This document shows, one piece after another, positions 51,935 to 60,658 of a stretch of DNA of 64,000 nt; position 1 is the stretch's first letter, and every line of letters begins with the position of its first letter. The stretch lies in NCBI RefSeq assembly GCF_009905725.1, contig NZ_JAAAKV010000006.1:248001-312000 (forward strand), read 5' to 3'. The position numbers and the translations under genes were made by a program. A model generated the notes under the pieces. The model had not been told where the DNA came from. It made no database searches and worked only from the letters and a program-made list of their open reading frames with translations. This stretch comes from Emticicia sp. CRIBPO (GTDB lineage Bacteria; Bacteroidota; Bacteroidia; Cytophagales; Spirosomataceae).

Positions 51935-52712
51935 GGAGTTGTCCTTCGGACACCTCCCATCCCCCGTCGACATACAGGGTTTGCCCGGTGGTAAACCCCG
52001 AAGCGTCGGACATAAAAAACACCGCCGCCGCATCCAGGTCCTCCGGCCTGCCTATTCTTCCGCCATCCAGGGGTTGTTTGGTTTTGATAAAATCCATGAT
52101 CTTTTCGTCTCCCGCAGCTCTTAGTGACATCGGCGTTTCGACCAAAGCCGGGGCCAGTAAATTAACCCTGATGTTATCTCCGGCATAATAGGCCGCAATT
52201 GACTTCGTAAATCCTGTCACCGCCGACTTTGCCGCAGCATAGGCATGGGTCACAAAAAACTGCGGCGAAGGCGAAAATCCCAGCACAGAGCCCATGTTCA
52301 GGATCGTCCCTCCCTTGCCCAATTCCAGGAATTTCCTGACAGCAGCCTGGTTGGAAAGCATGAGACTGGTGAGGTTCATTTCCATTGTTTTATTCCATCC
52401 TTCAAGGGTAAGTTCATGCAAAGGCCCGTCACCGAATTTCCTCCCGCTTCCTCCGGCCACATGATACAAGCCGTCAAAACTCCCGAATTTTTCCAGGCAC
52501 AAGGCTATCGCTTTTTCGGCCGTTTCAGGATCCGAAGCATCCCCGGCAAAGGCTGCTGAACTGTTTCTCAATTCTGCTTCTGCCTGTTTACAACTCTCCG
52601 GATTCCTTCCTACCACCACTACTTTTGCCTGCTGGCGAACGAATGCCCTGGCAGCAGAAAGACCCAGCCCTGTGGTGCCACCGATAATGACTATTGATTT
52701 ATTGGAGAGCAT
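51930..52712 (-). CDS. Short-chain dehydrogenase/reductase (classical SDR)
   Basis: A 260-residue NAD(P)-dependent oxidoreductase. The cofactor motif is IIGGTTGLGLSAARAF, the NNAG-equivalent region HVAGGSGRKFG is modified, and the catalytic Tyr and Lys are in HAYAAAKSAVTGF with a Ser in LNMGSVLGFSP. The end YVDGGWEVSEGQLR is normal for the family. It is the first gene of the minus-strand carbohydrate cluster and is divergent from an AraC-type regulator 129 bp away. Its stop lies inside a palindromic repeat unit. Confidence 0.9.
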   Translation of the reverse strand: MLSNKSIVIIGGTTGLGLSAARAFVRQQAKVVVVGRNPESCKQAEAELRNSSAAFAGDASDPETAEKAIALCLEKFGSFDGLYHVAGGSGRKFGDGPLHELTLEGWNKTMEMNLTSLMLSNQAAVRKFLELGKGGTILNMGSVLGFSPSPQFFVTHAYAAAKSAVTGFTKSIAAYYAGDNIRVNLLAPALVETPMSLRAAGDEKIMDFIKTKQPLDGGRIGRPEDLDAAAVFFMSDASGFTTGQTLYVDGGWEVSEGQLR

Positions 52713-52779
52713 TATTGCAAAAAAAGTATTTGAGAAACTTTATTTATTATATTATTTACAGATAGAATTACAAATTTCT

Positions 52780-52787
52780 TATTTTTG
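52780..52787 (+). promoter_or_regulatory. Candidate -7 element (TATTTTTG) for the AraC-type regulator gene
   Basis: An exact TAnnTTTG match 54 nt upstream of the ATG at 52842. A weak -33 (TTTA at 52755-52758) lies 21 nt before it. Its position argues against the in-frame TTG at 52785 being the start codon. Confidence 0.5.
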
Positions 52788-52841
52788 AACCTATCAATCC
52801 ACCAATGGGAACGAAATTACCAATACTATTTTGATATTATC

Positions 52842-53717
52842 ATGATAAAAAAAGCTATTTTTCAAAAGTTGCCTCTTTCTTATGGTTCCTCGTTTCTGAC
52901 GGAAAGGTTTGAGAGCCCCCATTTTGAAACCCCGTGGCACTATCATAAGGAATTTGAAATTGTATTGAGCGAAAAAGGCTTCGGAAAGAAGTTTGTAGGC
53001 AACCATGTCTCTGATTATCAGGAAGGTGACCTGGCACTGATCGGCAGTAACCTTCCGCATTGGTACCGGGCAGACGACTCCTTCTATCAGCCCAACCCTG
53101 CCCTGAAACCTGCCTCAGTGGTGATTCATTTCCTGGAAGATTCGCTTGGTCCGGGCTTTTTTAACCTGTCTGAGATGACCGAAATTAACAAGCTGATGAA
53201 CCGCTCTTTGTTCGGCCTGGAGTTCTTTGGGGATACCCGCCAGCAAATCACGGCCTTAATTTACAGGATGCTGGAAGCCGACAAGGTTGGCCGCCTGATC
53301 GGATTGATAGAAATACTCAACCTGATGTCACATTCCAAAGAATACAGGATACTCTCAGGCATGGGCATGACGGGCAGCAGTCTTAAAGACACCGACCGGA
53401 TGAACATTGTCTTTGATTATGTTTTCAAAAAATTCAGGTCTGATATCAATCTCTCAGAGATAGCCTCACTTACCAGGCTGACCGAACCGGCTTTTTGCCG
53501 CTATTTTAAAGCACGTACCCAGAAAACCTTTGTAGACTTTGTCAATGAGATCCGCATCGGACATGCCTGTAAACTGCTGATGGAAACTGAAATGAATATC
53601 CTGGAAATATGCTATGAATCAGGATTCAAGAACCTGTCAAATTTCAACCGTCAGTTCCGGAAGTTTATGGATACCAATCCCAAGGAATACAGGAAAGGAG
53701 TGCTTGAACTGGAGTAA
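52842..53717 (+). CDS. AraC-family transcriptional regulator
   Basis: A 291-residue regulator. An N-terminal cupin ligand domain (ESPHFETPWHYHKEFEIVLS, then GDLALIGSNLPHWYR) is followed by the double helix-turn-helix AraC domain in the last 100 residues (INLSEIASLTRLTEPAFCRYF, then EICYESGFKNLSNFNRQFRK, shown here only in part). The start is the ATG at 52842. It is divergent from the SDR gene at the head of the carbohydrate cluster, so it is the likely regulator of that cluster, with a sugar as inducer. It ends 13 nt from the convergent nuoN gene. Confidence 0.9.
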   Translation: MIKKAIFQKLPLSYGSSFLTERFESPHFETPWHYHKEFEIVLSEKGFGKKFVGNHVSDYQEGDLALIGSNLPHWYRADDSFYQPNPALKPASVVIHFLEDSLGPGFFNLSEMTEINKLMNRSLFGLEFFGDTRQQITALIYRMLEADKVGRLIGLIEILNLMSHSKEYRILSGMGMTGSSLKDTDRMNIVFDYVFKKFRSDINLSEIASLTRLTEPAFCRYFKARTQKTFVDFVNEIRIGHACKLLMETEMNILEICYESGFKNLSNFNRQFRKFMDTNPKEYRKGVLELE

Positions 53718-53730
53718 ATCCTGAAAGTTT

Positions 53731-55197
53731 TTAAATGTTATTCAGCAGCCCGCCAAGATACTGCGGATAAATAAACAGCAAAATCGCACTCAGGCTAAAA
53801 AGCGTCAGTATCAGTAACAAATGCAGAGGAATTCCCGCCAGGTTATGGGTTTTGTACCTGCTTTTGACCACGGCGATGTACGGAATTTTCAGATAATAGT
53901 AAATAGACACCGCTGTGTTGATCAACCCGAAAGCCAGCACTGTAAAATAGAAAGGCGAAGAACCTGAAGTAAGCGAATCGGCCACCGAACTGAATATCAG
54001 CAACTTGGCCGTAAACCCGATCGTCGGCGGCAAACCTGTCAGGGCCACCATCAGGATAATCGCGTTGATCCCTAAAATAACGCTGTGCTGACCAAGCCCT
54101 TTAAAGTCTTCAATAAGATAAGAGCCCGCCTGTTTCTTGAAAACATCCAGCAGGAAGAACGCCCCCATCGTAACCGGCAAATAAGCAGCCGCATAAAAAT
54201 AGGCCGAGTAAAAATCATCAAAACCTGCTTTCAATAAACCGATCAGCATAAATCCGGCATGGGCAATGCCCGAATAACCCAGCATCCTTTTCGCGTCTTT
54301 TTGCCAGAGGGCAGAGAAATTACCGACAAATAAGGAAACGATAATAATGACCGAAAGAATGACCGTAAAATCAGCATGTAAAGCTTCAATAAACCTGGCC
54401 ATCAACAGCAAGGCCGCTACTTTCGGAGCATATGACAAAAATGAAATGATAGGTGCGGGTGTGGCCTCATACACATCAGGAGCCCAGATATGGAACGGAG
54501 CTGCTGCCATTTTAAACAAAATACCTCCTAAAACCAGAAAACAGATGGACTGCACAGCCCAGTCTGCATTAAAATGGATGGAATGAAGGAACAAAGGATC
54601 CAGGAAATTAAGGGTATGCGAAATACCATAAAACAAGGAAATACCGTACAGCATGAGGGCGGAACTCGTGGCCCCGAAAATCAGGTATTTTATACCTGCC
54701 TCAAAATTCTCCTTCTTTTTATTTAAACTCACCAGAAGATAAGAAGCGATAGAAACCAATTCAATACCAATATAAATACCCATAAAATGGGTCGTCATCG
54801 TCATGATAGCCATACCCAGCACAGCCGTAAAGATCAGGATGAAATACTCTCCGTCATACCGGTATCTGAACGCCACACCGTGAAGCAGAAACAGAAATAC
54901 CGACAACTGGATAAGGTACCTGAAACTCATGCCTCCTTTGTCAAGCAGCAGGATGTCTCCAAAAGCATGAAACGCATCCCCTTTTTCAAAAAGGGCCTCG
55001 TAATGGCTGTGGCTAAAACTGTAGTATAAAATAACAAGGGCAAACGAATAGAAATAGAAGCGTTTGAATTTCGGCTTTTCGGGCGTCTTTTTCGTAAAAG
55101 AGACAATTCCGGTCAACAGCAGAATACCCGCAATGAGGATGACCTCAGGCAGAATCAACCTTGTACTTTCTATTATTTCCTGTAAGTGTTTATTCAT
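53731..55197 (-). CDS. nuoN: NADH-quinone oxidoreductase subunit N
   Basis: A 488-residue antiporter-like membrane subunit of Complex I with about 14 helices. The conserved Lys-containing helix has KMAAAPFHIWAPDVYEATPAP, shown here in part, near residue 240, and IKYLIFGATSSALMLYG and SGIAHAGFMLIG also match. Each antiporter-like subunit takes part in proton pumping. Its start overlaps the nuoM stop by one nucleotide. It is the last gene of the nuoLMN unit. Confidence 0.93.
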   Translation of the reverse strand: MNKHLQEIIESTRLILPEVILIAGILLLTGIVSFTKKTPEKPKFKRFYFYSFALVILYYSFSHSHYEALFEKGDAFHAFGDILLLDKGGMSFRYLIQLSVFLFLLHGVAFRYRYDGEYFILIFTAVLGMAIMTMTTHFMGIYIGIELVSIASYLLVSLNKKKENFEAGIKYLIFGATSSALMLYGISLFYGISHTLNFLDPLFLHSIHFNADWAVQSICFLVLGGILFKMAAAPFHIWAPDVYEATPAPIISFLSYAPKVAALLLMARFIEALHADFTVILSVIIIVSLFVGNFSALWQKDAKRMLGYSGIAHAGFMLIGLLKAGFDDFYSAYFYAAAYLPVTMGAFFLLDVFKKQAGSYLIEDFKGLGQHSVILGINAIILMVALTGLPPTIGFTAKLLIFSSVADSLTSGSSPFYFTVLAFGLINTAVSIYYYLKIPYIAVVKSRYKTHNLAGIPLHLLLILTLFSLSAILLFIYPQYLGGLLNNI

Positions 55198-56777
55198 TAA
55201 GGTCGGGTCAAAAATTCCTGTACGGTCTGGTTAGATATGTCAAAAATCAGGTTGGGGAATATACCGAATAAAAACGCCAACACACCCAGCACGGTCAGCA
55301 TCAGCATTTCTCTCCTGTCCAGGTCCACAATTTTATCTTTTTCTAACTTTTCGCTGATATAATATTCTCCAAAAAACATCTTCTGGAAAGTCCACAATAA
55401 ATATACTGCCGATAAAACAATCCCTAAAACCCCCAGAACCGGCATCCACTTCGGCATCAGGTCCGACTGGAATGCTCCCAGTAAACTGAAGAACTCTCCG
55501 ATAAAACCGGACAGCGTAGGAAGGCCCAGGGAGCCAAAAAAGGCCACCGAAACAGCTACCGTAAAGAAAGGCATTTTTTTAGCCAGACCTCTGTAGTTGG
55601 CAATCTCACGGTTGTGGGTCTGATCGTAGATCACCCCGGCACATAAAAACAGCATCGCTGATAAAATACCGTGACTGAACATCTGGTAAACAGCCCCGTT
55701 GATCCCTTCGGCGTTAAGGGCAGAAATACCCAGAAGCACAAAACCCATATGAGAAACAGAAGAATAAGCGATCAGTTTTTTAAGGTCTGTCTGAGCCAGG
55801 GCATTCAAAGCCCCGTAAATGACAGACAGTACTCCTGCTCCAGCCACCCAGACTGTAAAATCAGGTGCTATATCCGGGAAAAAACCATACCCGATCCTGA
55901 TCAATCCATAACCCCCGATTTTAAGCAATACGCCGGCCAGGATAACAGAGATCGCGGTCGGGGCCTCCACGTGGGCATCCGGCAACCAGGTATGAAACGG
56001 CACCATCGGGAGTTTGATCCCGAAACCGATAAATAACAAAACAAACATCAGCTCCCTGGCAGGAATTCCCATCAGTTTCCAGGGACTGTCTATGCTCAGA
56101 AACGAGTTCTTAATAATATTTGTGGTATCTTTCAACTGCCTGAAATCAAAGGTGTGCACCGTTTTTCCATACTCTTTGCTGAAGAAAATATCGGTATATG
56201 ACATGCCTACGGCAATCATCACAATCAGGATCAGAACAGAACCGACCAGGGTGTAAATGATGAACTTCAAAGAAGCATATTCCCTGTTTTCGCCTCCCCA
56301 TATCCCGATCAGGAAATACATCGGCAGCAGCATGAACTCGAAAAACAGGAAGAAAAGAAAAAGATCAAGAGCCACAAAACAACCCATCACTGAGCTGCAC
56401 AAAAGCAGGAAAAGGCTGTAATAGGCTTTGGGTCTCCTGACAATTGAAAATGACGAGATGCCACCGATCAGCAGGATAATAGCTGATAAAATGACCATAG
56501 GGAGGTTAATACCATCCAAACCCAGCACATAATCTATAGAAATCACCCCGCTTTTGCCGATATCCAGCCTGATCCACTCATAATGTTCAAGAAACTGATA
56601 AGACGGTTCTGTTTTGTTGAATGACCCGTAAAGCGTGAGGGCGTTGATCAGGTTCAGGACGTTACAAATCAGGTTTATCCACTTAAAAGATGCTTTGTAT
56701 ACATCAGGCAGCAACAGGATGATACCCGCACCCACCAGTGGCAGAAAGATTAAGGAAGTAAGTAGCCCTGAATTCAT
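55197..56777 (-). CDS. nuoM: NADH-quinone oxidoreductase subunit M
   Basis: A 526-residue antiporter-like membrane subunit of Complex I. Typical segments are FEFMLLPMYFLIGIWGGENR, where the Glu is part of the conserved charged helix, then KLPMVPFHTWLPDAHVEAPT near residue 235 and AYSSVSHMGFVLLGI. The length is normal. It starts 4 nt after nuoL and overlaps nuoN by one nucleotide, which indicates a single transcript. Confidence 0.94.
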   Translation of the reverse strand: MNSGLLTSLIFLPLVGAGIILLLPDVYKASFKWINLICNVLNLINALTLYGSFNKTEPSYQFLEHYEWIRLDIGKSGVISIDYVLGLDGINLPMVILSAIILLIGGISSFSIVRRPKAYYSLFLLLCSSVMGCFVALDLFLFFLFFEFMLLPMYFLIGIWGGENREYASLKFIIYTLVGSVLILIVMIAVGMSYTDIFFSKEYGKTVHTFDFRQLKDTTNIIKNSFLSIDSPWKLMGIPARELMFVLLFIGFGIKLPMVPFHTWLPDAHVEAPTAISVILAGVLLKIGGYGLIRIGYGFFPDIAPDFTVWVAGAGVLSVIYGALNALAQTDLKKLIAYSSVSHMGFVLLGISALNAEGINGAVYQMFSHGILSAMLFLCAGVIYDQTHNREIANYRGLAKKMPFFTVAVSVAFFGSLGLPTLSGFIGEFFSLLGAFQSDLMPKWMPVLGVLGIVLSAVYLLWTFQKMFFGEYYISEKLEKDKIVDLDRREMLMLTVLGVLAFLFGIFPNLIFDISNQTVQEFLTRP

Positions 56778-56781
56778 AGTA

Positions 56782-58914
56782 TCAAAACAAAAATGTCTTT
56801 AAGATTAATATACATATCACCAATGCTATCATCAACACCAGGTAAAACTGAATTTGCCCGCCCTGCATTTTCCTGCCATAGTGACCCGACTTGCGGGCAT
56901 ATTCTGAGACGCCGTTCACAAAATTATCTATCAGCAACCGCTCTGCCTTTTCAGAAATCCCTGAAATAAACATCAGTCCCCGGGCAAGTATTTTTGTGAT
57001 ACCGTCAATATACGTACTGTCTGCGTAATGCACCACACCGGGCAATCCCTTCTTAAAGGAAGCCGCCGGTTCGGGTTCGGTAGTATTCAGTTTACCCGTG
57101 AACACAGGCCGGATATAATTGAAATAAAAATAGTCGAGATAAAAGTGATTGAGTCCGATCTTCCTCAGCCATGAATCAGATTTCTGTGCATCACTGTTGA
57201 CATAAAAATTCCTGATCTCATTTTGCGTGATGAAAAAAGAAGCGATCATGCTGGCCAGGGAAACCCCAAGTACAGTGTAAGGTATCCAGGCGGCATGAGA
57301 CTCGGTCTGACCGAAAATTTTGATGAACCACACATCTGAAAAAGTAAACGGACTTGCCGAAAACACAAACCAGAGCGAAGCCAGGCTCATGGCGAGCACC
57401 GAGATTTCGAACACCCCGAGTTTTTGCAGGAAATTGATGATCTTTTCATCTCCCTGGGCGTCATCATCTGCGGTCAGCAAATCATGAAAGGATTTTTTCA
57501 CCCCTTCCAGCCCGCTCAGAATATCATGATAAGTCTCTTCGATCGGATTACCCTGACGATTGAGAAATACCATCACAAACTGCCGCATGATATAATAGGC
57601 CGTCATCACCGAACTGATCAGCAACAACACCGGAATGATCAGGTAGTAAGAAAAATGATGGGCCTCAGCATAGGCATAAGCCGAAATCAGCAGAGCGTCT
57701 TTTGACAAAAAACCGGAGAACAAAGGAATCCCGGCCAGAGAAGCCGCACATATGGCATAACCATAAAACACCACTTCCATTTCGTCCTGCAGATTTCCCA
57801 TTTTCCTCATGTCCTGCTGATGATGAAGATGGTGAATAACCGCCCCTGCACTAAGAAACAAACCTGCCTTAAAAAAGGCGTGTGTAGTGAGATGAAAAAG
57901 CGAAGCTCCTACAGCCCCCACGCCTATCCCGGCAATCATAAAACCCAGCTGAGAGATCGTCGAATAGGCGAGGACCTTCTTAATATCGTATTGAAAAATG
58001 GCGGAATAAGCCGCCAGAATACTCGTAAAACTCCCTACAATGGCAATCACAAAACCCGCATCGTGGCTGAGGATCGGAGACACCCTGGCCAATAAAAATA
58101 CCCCTGCCGCCACCATCGTAGCCGCATGTATCAGGGCTGAAGCGGGCGTGGGGCCTTCCATCGCGTCAGGCAACCATACCTGTAAAGGAAACTGTGCAGA
58201 CTTGGCCACTGCACCGCAAAACATCAGGATCCCGGCCGCAGTGAGCAATTGCCCGGCACTCCATGACCCAAATGTATTCAAATGAAAAACTCCTGTGGAA
58301 ACACCCGCAAACCTATCTCTCAACTCCATAAAATTAAAGGTTTTGAAAAGATAGAAAACGAGAAATATACCGATCAGCAAACCCGCATCACCTATCCTGT
58401 TGATCAGAAAGGCTTTTAACGATGCATTGGCCGGAGCTGATTTTTCGTACCAGAAACCGATCAGGAGATAAGAACAAAAACCGACGAGCTCCCAGAAAAA
58501 ATACAATTGCATCAGGTTACCGGCAATAATCACCCCCAGCATAGAGAGGATGAACAGATTGAGATACGCGTAATACCTTGAAATCGCCGGGTCTTTAGCC
58601 AGGTATTTGGTAGAAAAAAGCTGTACAAAAAAAGCAATGATCTGAACCAGGAAATACATGAAGGTAGTCTGGTCATTGAGAAGAATATCAAACGAAACAA
58701 CGGTATCACCCAGATTGATCCAGGGTATCTCAATACCCCTTTCTGAGGTGACGTTCATGATGAGGCTCAATGAAAACAACACCCCTAACACATTGATCAC
58801 CAATGAAAGCCATCCTGCAAATTGACTCAAAATATAAGATTTGAAGCCAAACAAGATCAAAAAGCCCAAAAGGTAGAAAAACAGGTTAAGAAAAATAATG
58901 TTTTGTGCCGACAT
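56782..58914 (-). CDS. nuoL: NADH-quinone oxidoreductase subunit L
   Basis: A 710-residue distal antiporter-like subunit of Complex I. Typical segments are FWELVGFCSYLLIGFWYEK, KSAQFPLQVWLPDAMEGPTP near residue 235 and YSTISQLGFMIAGIG. The C-terminal extension holds the long lateral helix expected for NuoL. It is the first gene of the unit, with a candidate -7 element 38 nt upstream. nuoK and the other nuo genes that usually precede it are absent; the next gene upstream encodes an FAD oxidase. Confidence 0.95.
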   Translation of the reverse strand: MSAQNIIFLNLFFYLLGFLILFGFKSYILSQFAGWLSLVINVLGVLFSLSLIMNVTSERGIEIPWINLGDTVVSFDILLNDQTTFMYFLVQIIAFFVQLFSTKYLAKDPAISRYYAYLNLFILSMLGVIIAGNLMQLYFFWELVGFCSYLLIGFWYEKSAPANASLKAFLINRIGDAGLLIGIFLVFYLFKTFNFMELRDRFAGVSTGVFHLNTFGSWSAGQLLTAAGILMFCGAVAKSAQFPLQVWLPDAMEGPTPASALIHAATMVAAGVFLLARVSPILSHDAGFVIAIVGSFTSILAAYSAIFQYDIKKVLAYSTISQLGFMIAGIGVGAVGASLFHLTTHAFFKAGLFLSAGAVIHHLHHQQDMRKMGNLQDEMEVVFYGYAICAASLAGIPLFSGFLSKDALLISAYAYAEAHHFSYYLIIPVLLLISSVMTAYYIMRQFVMVFLNRQGNPIEETYHDILSGLEGVKKSFHDLLTADDDAQGDEKIINFLQKLGVFEISVLAMSLASLWFVFSASPFTFSDVWFIKIFGQTESHAAWIPYTVLGVSLASMIASFFITQNEIRNFYVNSDAQKSDSWLRKIGLNHFYLDYFYFNYIRPVFTGKLNTTEPEPAASFKKGLPGVVHYADSTYIDGITKILARGLMFISGISEKAERLLIDNFVNGVSEYARKSGHYGRKMQGGQIQFYLVLMIALVICILILKTFLF

Positions 58915-58951
58915 CCTTTCCGGATTAGTTTACATTCTATATTTTAATTTA

Positions 58952-58959
58952 CAAATCTA
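58952..58959 (-). promoter_or_regulatory. Candidate -7 element (TAGATTTG) for nuoLMN
   Basis: An exact TAnnTTTG match on the minus strand, 37 nt upstream of the nuoL start. It supports independent transcription of nuoLMN. The -33 element is weak. Confidence 0.45.
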
Positions 58960-59007
58960 CAACTTCATGACAAATAAACACCATAAGTTTTGAAAAAGCC
59001 GCGGCCC

Positions 59008-60207
59008 TTATAACCTTTTTAAAGCCAGTCCGGCCACCGTTTTACCAATTGCCAGCGACGAAGTTGCCGCCGGTGACGGGGCATTACAAACATTGATAGC
59101 CTGCTTATTTTCAATGATTGAAAAGTCGTCTAACAGCCCCCCTTCAATGTCACAGGACTGGGCCCTCACCCCGGCATTTCCCGGCACCAGGTCTTCTTTC
59201 CTGATTTCGGGAATAAGTTCCTGTAAGGCCGTCGTAAAGGCAGACTTGGAAAATGATCTGTAAAACTCACCCATCCCTGTTTTCCAGTATTTGGCCGCTA
59301 CCTTTCTGAATCCCGGCCAGGCCAGGGTTTCTCCAAATTCTCCGAGACTGATATCCGATTTCTTGTACCCTTCCCTTCTGAAAGCCAGCACCGCATTAGG
59401 GCCTGCCTCAATGCCTCCACCGATCATCCGGGTAAAGTGGACTCCTAAAAAAGGAAAATTAGGATCCGGCACAGGATAGATAAGGTGTTTTACCAGGTAA
59501 TGTTTTTCAGGTTTCAATTCGTAATATTCCCCTCTGAACGGAATGATCTGCAGTTTGATTTTCTCCGACTCTGTCATCTGAGCCACTTTGTCGGAGTACA
59601 ACCCGGCACAGTTAACCACCAGCGTGGCATCGTAACTTCCTTTGTCGGTGACCACCGTCGAAACGCCGTTTAACTCAGATATAGAGCTTACCTTCTCTCC
59701 CAGCCTTAGTTCTCCTCCCAGCTCCTTTATCTTCTGAGCATATTTTTCCGAAACCTGTTTATAGTCAATAATCCCGGTCTGCGGCACTTTAATGCCTTCA
59801 ATCCCGGCTACATGCGGCTCAATCTCCTTCATTTGACCGGCAGACAGTTTCTCTAATCCTGTCAGCCCGTTTTCAATACCTCTTTTATATAACCCTTCCA
59901 GAATCGGCAGTTGCTCTTTTTGAGTAGCCACCACGATTTTTCCGCATAATTCATAAGGAATTTCTTCTTTTTCACAGAAATCGATCAGCATATGATAGCC
60001 AGAAATACAATTGGTGGCTTTGAGGCTTCCCGGCTTGTAATACAACCCGGAATGGATCACCCCGCTGTTATGTCCCGTCTGATGAGCAGCCAGTTGATTT
60101 TCTTTCTCAATGATCACCAGCCTGAGTCCGGGTTTTTGCTGCTTCAGGTTCAAAGCAGTGGCCAACCCGACAATCCCGCCACCAATAACTACCACATCGT
60201 ATTTCAT
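59008..60207 (-). CDS. lhgO: L-2-hydroxyglutarate oxidase
   Basis: A 399-residue FAD-dependent oxidase that converts L-2-hydroxyglutarate to 2-oxoglutarate and feeds electrons to the quinone pool. The FAD motif is VVIGGGIVGLATALNLKQ at the N-terminus. HQTGHNSGVIHSGLYYKPGS near residue 43 is diagnostic for LhgO/L2HGDH, as are FPFLGVHFTRMIGGGIEAGP and GVRAQSCDIEGGLLDDF near the end. The length is normal. The stretch before it is divergent from a small lipoprotein gene. It could share read-through with nuoLMN, 93 nt downstream. Confidence 0.94.
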   Translation of the reverse strand: MKYDVVVIGGGIVGLATALNLKQQKPGLRLVIIEKENQLAAHQTGHNSGVIHSGLYYKPGSLKATNCISGYHMLIDFCEKEEIPYELCGKIVVATQKEQLPILEGLYKRGIENGLTGLEKLSAGQMKEIEPHVAGIEGIKVPQTGIIDYKQVSEKYAQKIKELGGELRLGEKVSSISELNGVSTVVTDKGSYDATLVVNCAGLYSDKVAQMTESEKIKLQIIPFRGEYYELKPEKHYLVKHLIYPVPDPNFPFLGVHFTRMIGGGIEAGPNAVLAFRREGYKKSDISLGEFGETLAWPGFRKVAAKYWKTGMGEFYRSFSKSAFTTALQELIPEIRKEDLVPGNAGVRAQSCDIEGGLLDDFSIIENKQAINVCNAPSPAATSSLAIGKTVAGLALKRL

Positions 60208-60253
60208 CTTCTGACTTTTTTATTCCCCTCAATAATTAAGTTTTATAATAATT

Positions 60254-60285
60254 TTTGGGTTTTTCAATTGCTAATCTTATTTTTG
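60254..60285 (+). promoter_or_regulatory. Promoter of the small lipoprotein gene
   Basis: TTTG (60254-60257), then 20 nt, then TATTTTTG (60278-60285). Both elements match the Bacteroidota consensus. The ATG is 26 nt downstream. Confidence 0.6.
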
Positions 60286-60311
60286 TACAAATTTATAGAC
60301 ATACTCGTTAA

Positions 60312-60542
60312 ATGAAAAAAAATAACATCATTATATTATTGACCCTGGTTACCCTTGGTCTTGCTTCATGTAGTTATCAAAATAATAACAAGATTGAGCA
60401 GAAGGACGTTAAAGCCGGAAGCGAGTGGGTTTATGGTGTACATCCTGATTCTACAGCACGTCAGTTAAAAGTACAATATACTCCAAATCCTGAACTCGAA
60501 AAACGTACCAACGCCATTCGTCAGAAATTATATGGTATTTGA
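60312..60542 (+). CDS. Small lipoprotein, unknown function
   Basis: A 76-residue lipoprotein. The signal peptide ends in LGLASC with Cys20 as the lipidation site. The mature part of 57 residues is hydrophilic, with SEWVYGVHPDSTARQLKVQY and a basic C-terminal helix ELEKRTNAIRQKLYGI. I recognise no domain. It has a good promoter and lies 116 nt before the epimerase gene, on the same strand. Given its size, it may be a stabilising factor in a larger envelope complex, but that is speculation. Confidence 0.7.
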   Translation: MKKNNIIILLTLVTLGLASCSYQNNNKIEQKDVKAGSEWVYGVHPDSTARQLKVQYTPNPELEKRTNAIRQKLYGI

Positions 60543-60658
60543 TACAACTTCAGTATCCAAAGGGGCTTAATTTTTTAATTCACCTTATTGTACAGCAATT
60601 TGTCAGGTAGTTATAACTTCTTGGCTGATTGCTTTTTAATTTTAATCCAAATTGTAAA

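Noticed and set aside
52785-52841. TTG start adding 19 residues to the AraC regulator
   Set aside because: The TTG lies within an exact -7 promoter element. The ATG at 52842 fits better.
53731-58914. nuoLMN as an Mrp-type antiporter operon
   Set aside because: The three proteins match NuoL, NuoM and NuoN in length and motifs, and no small Mrp subunits (MnhC, E, F, G) are present.
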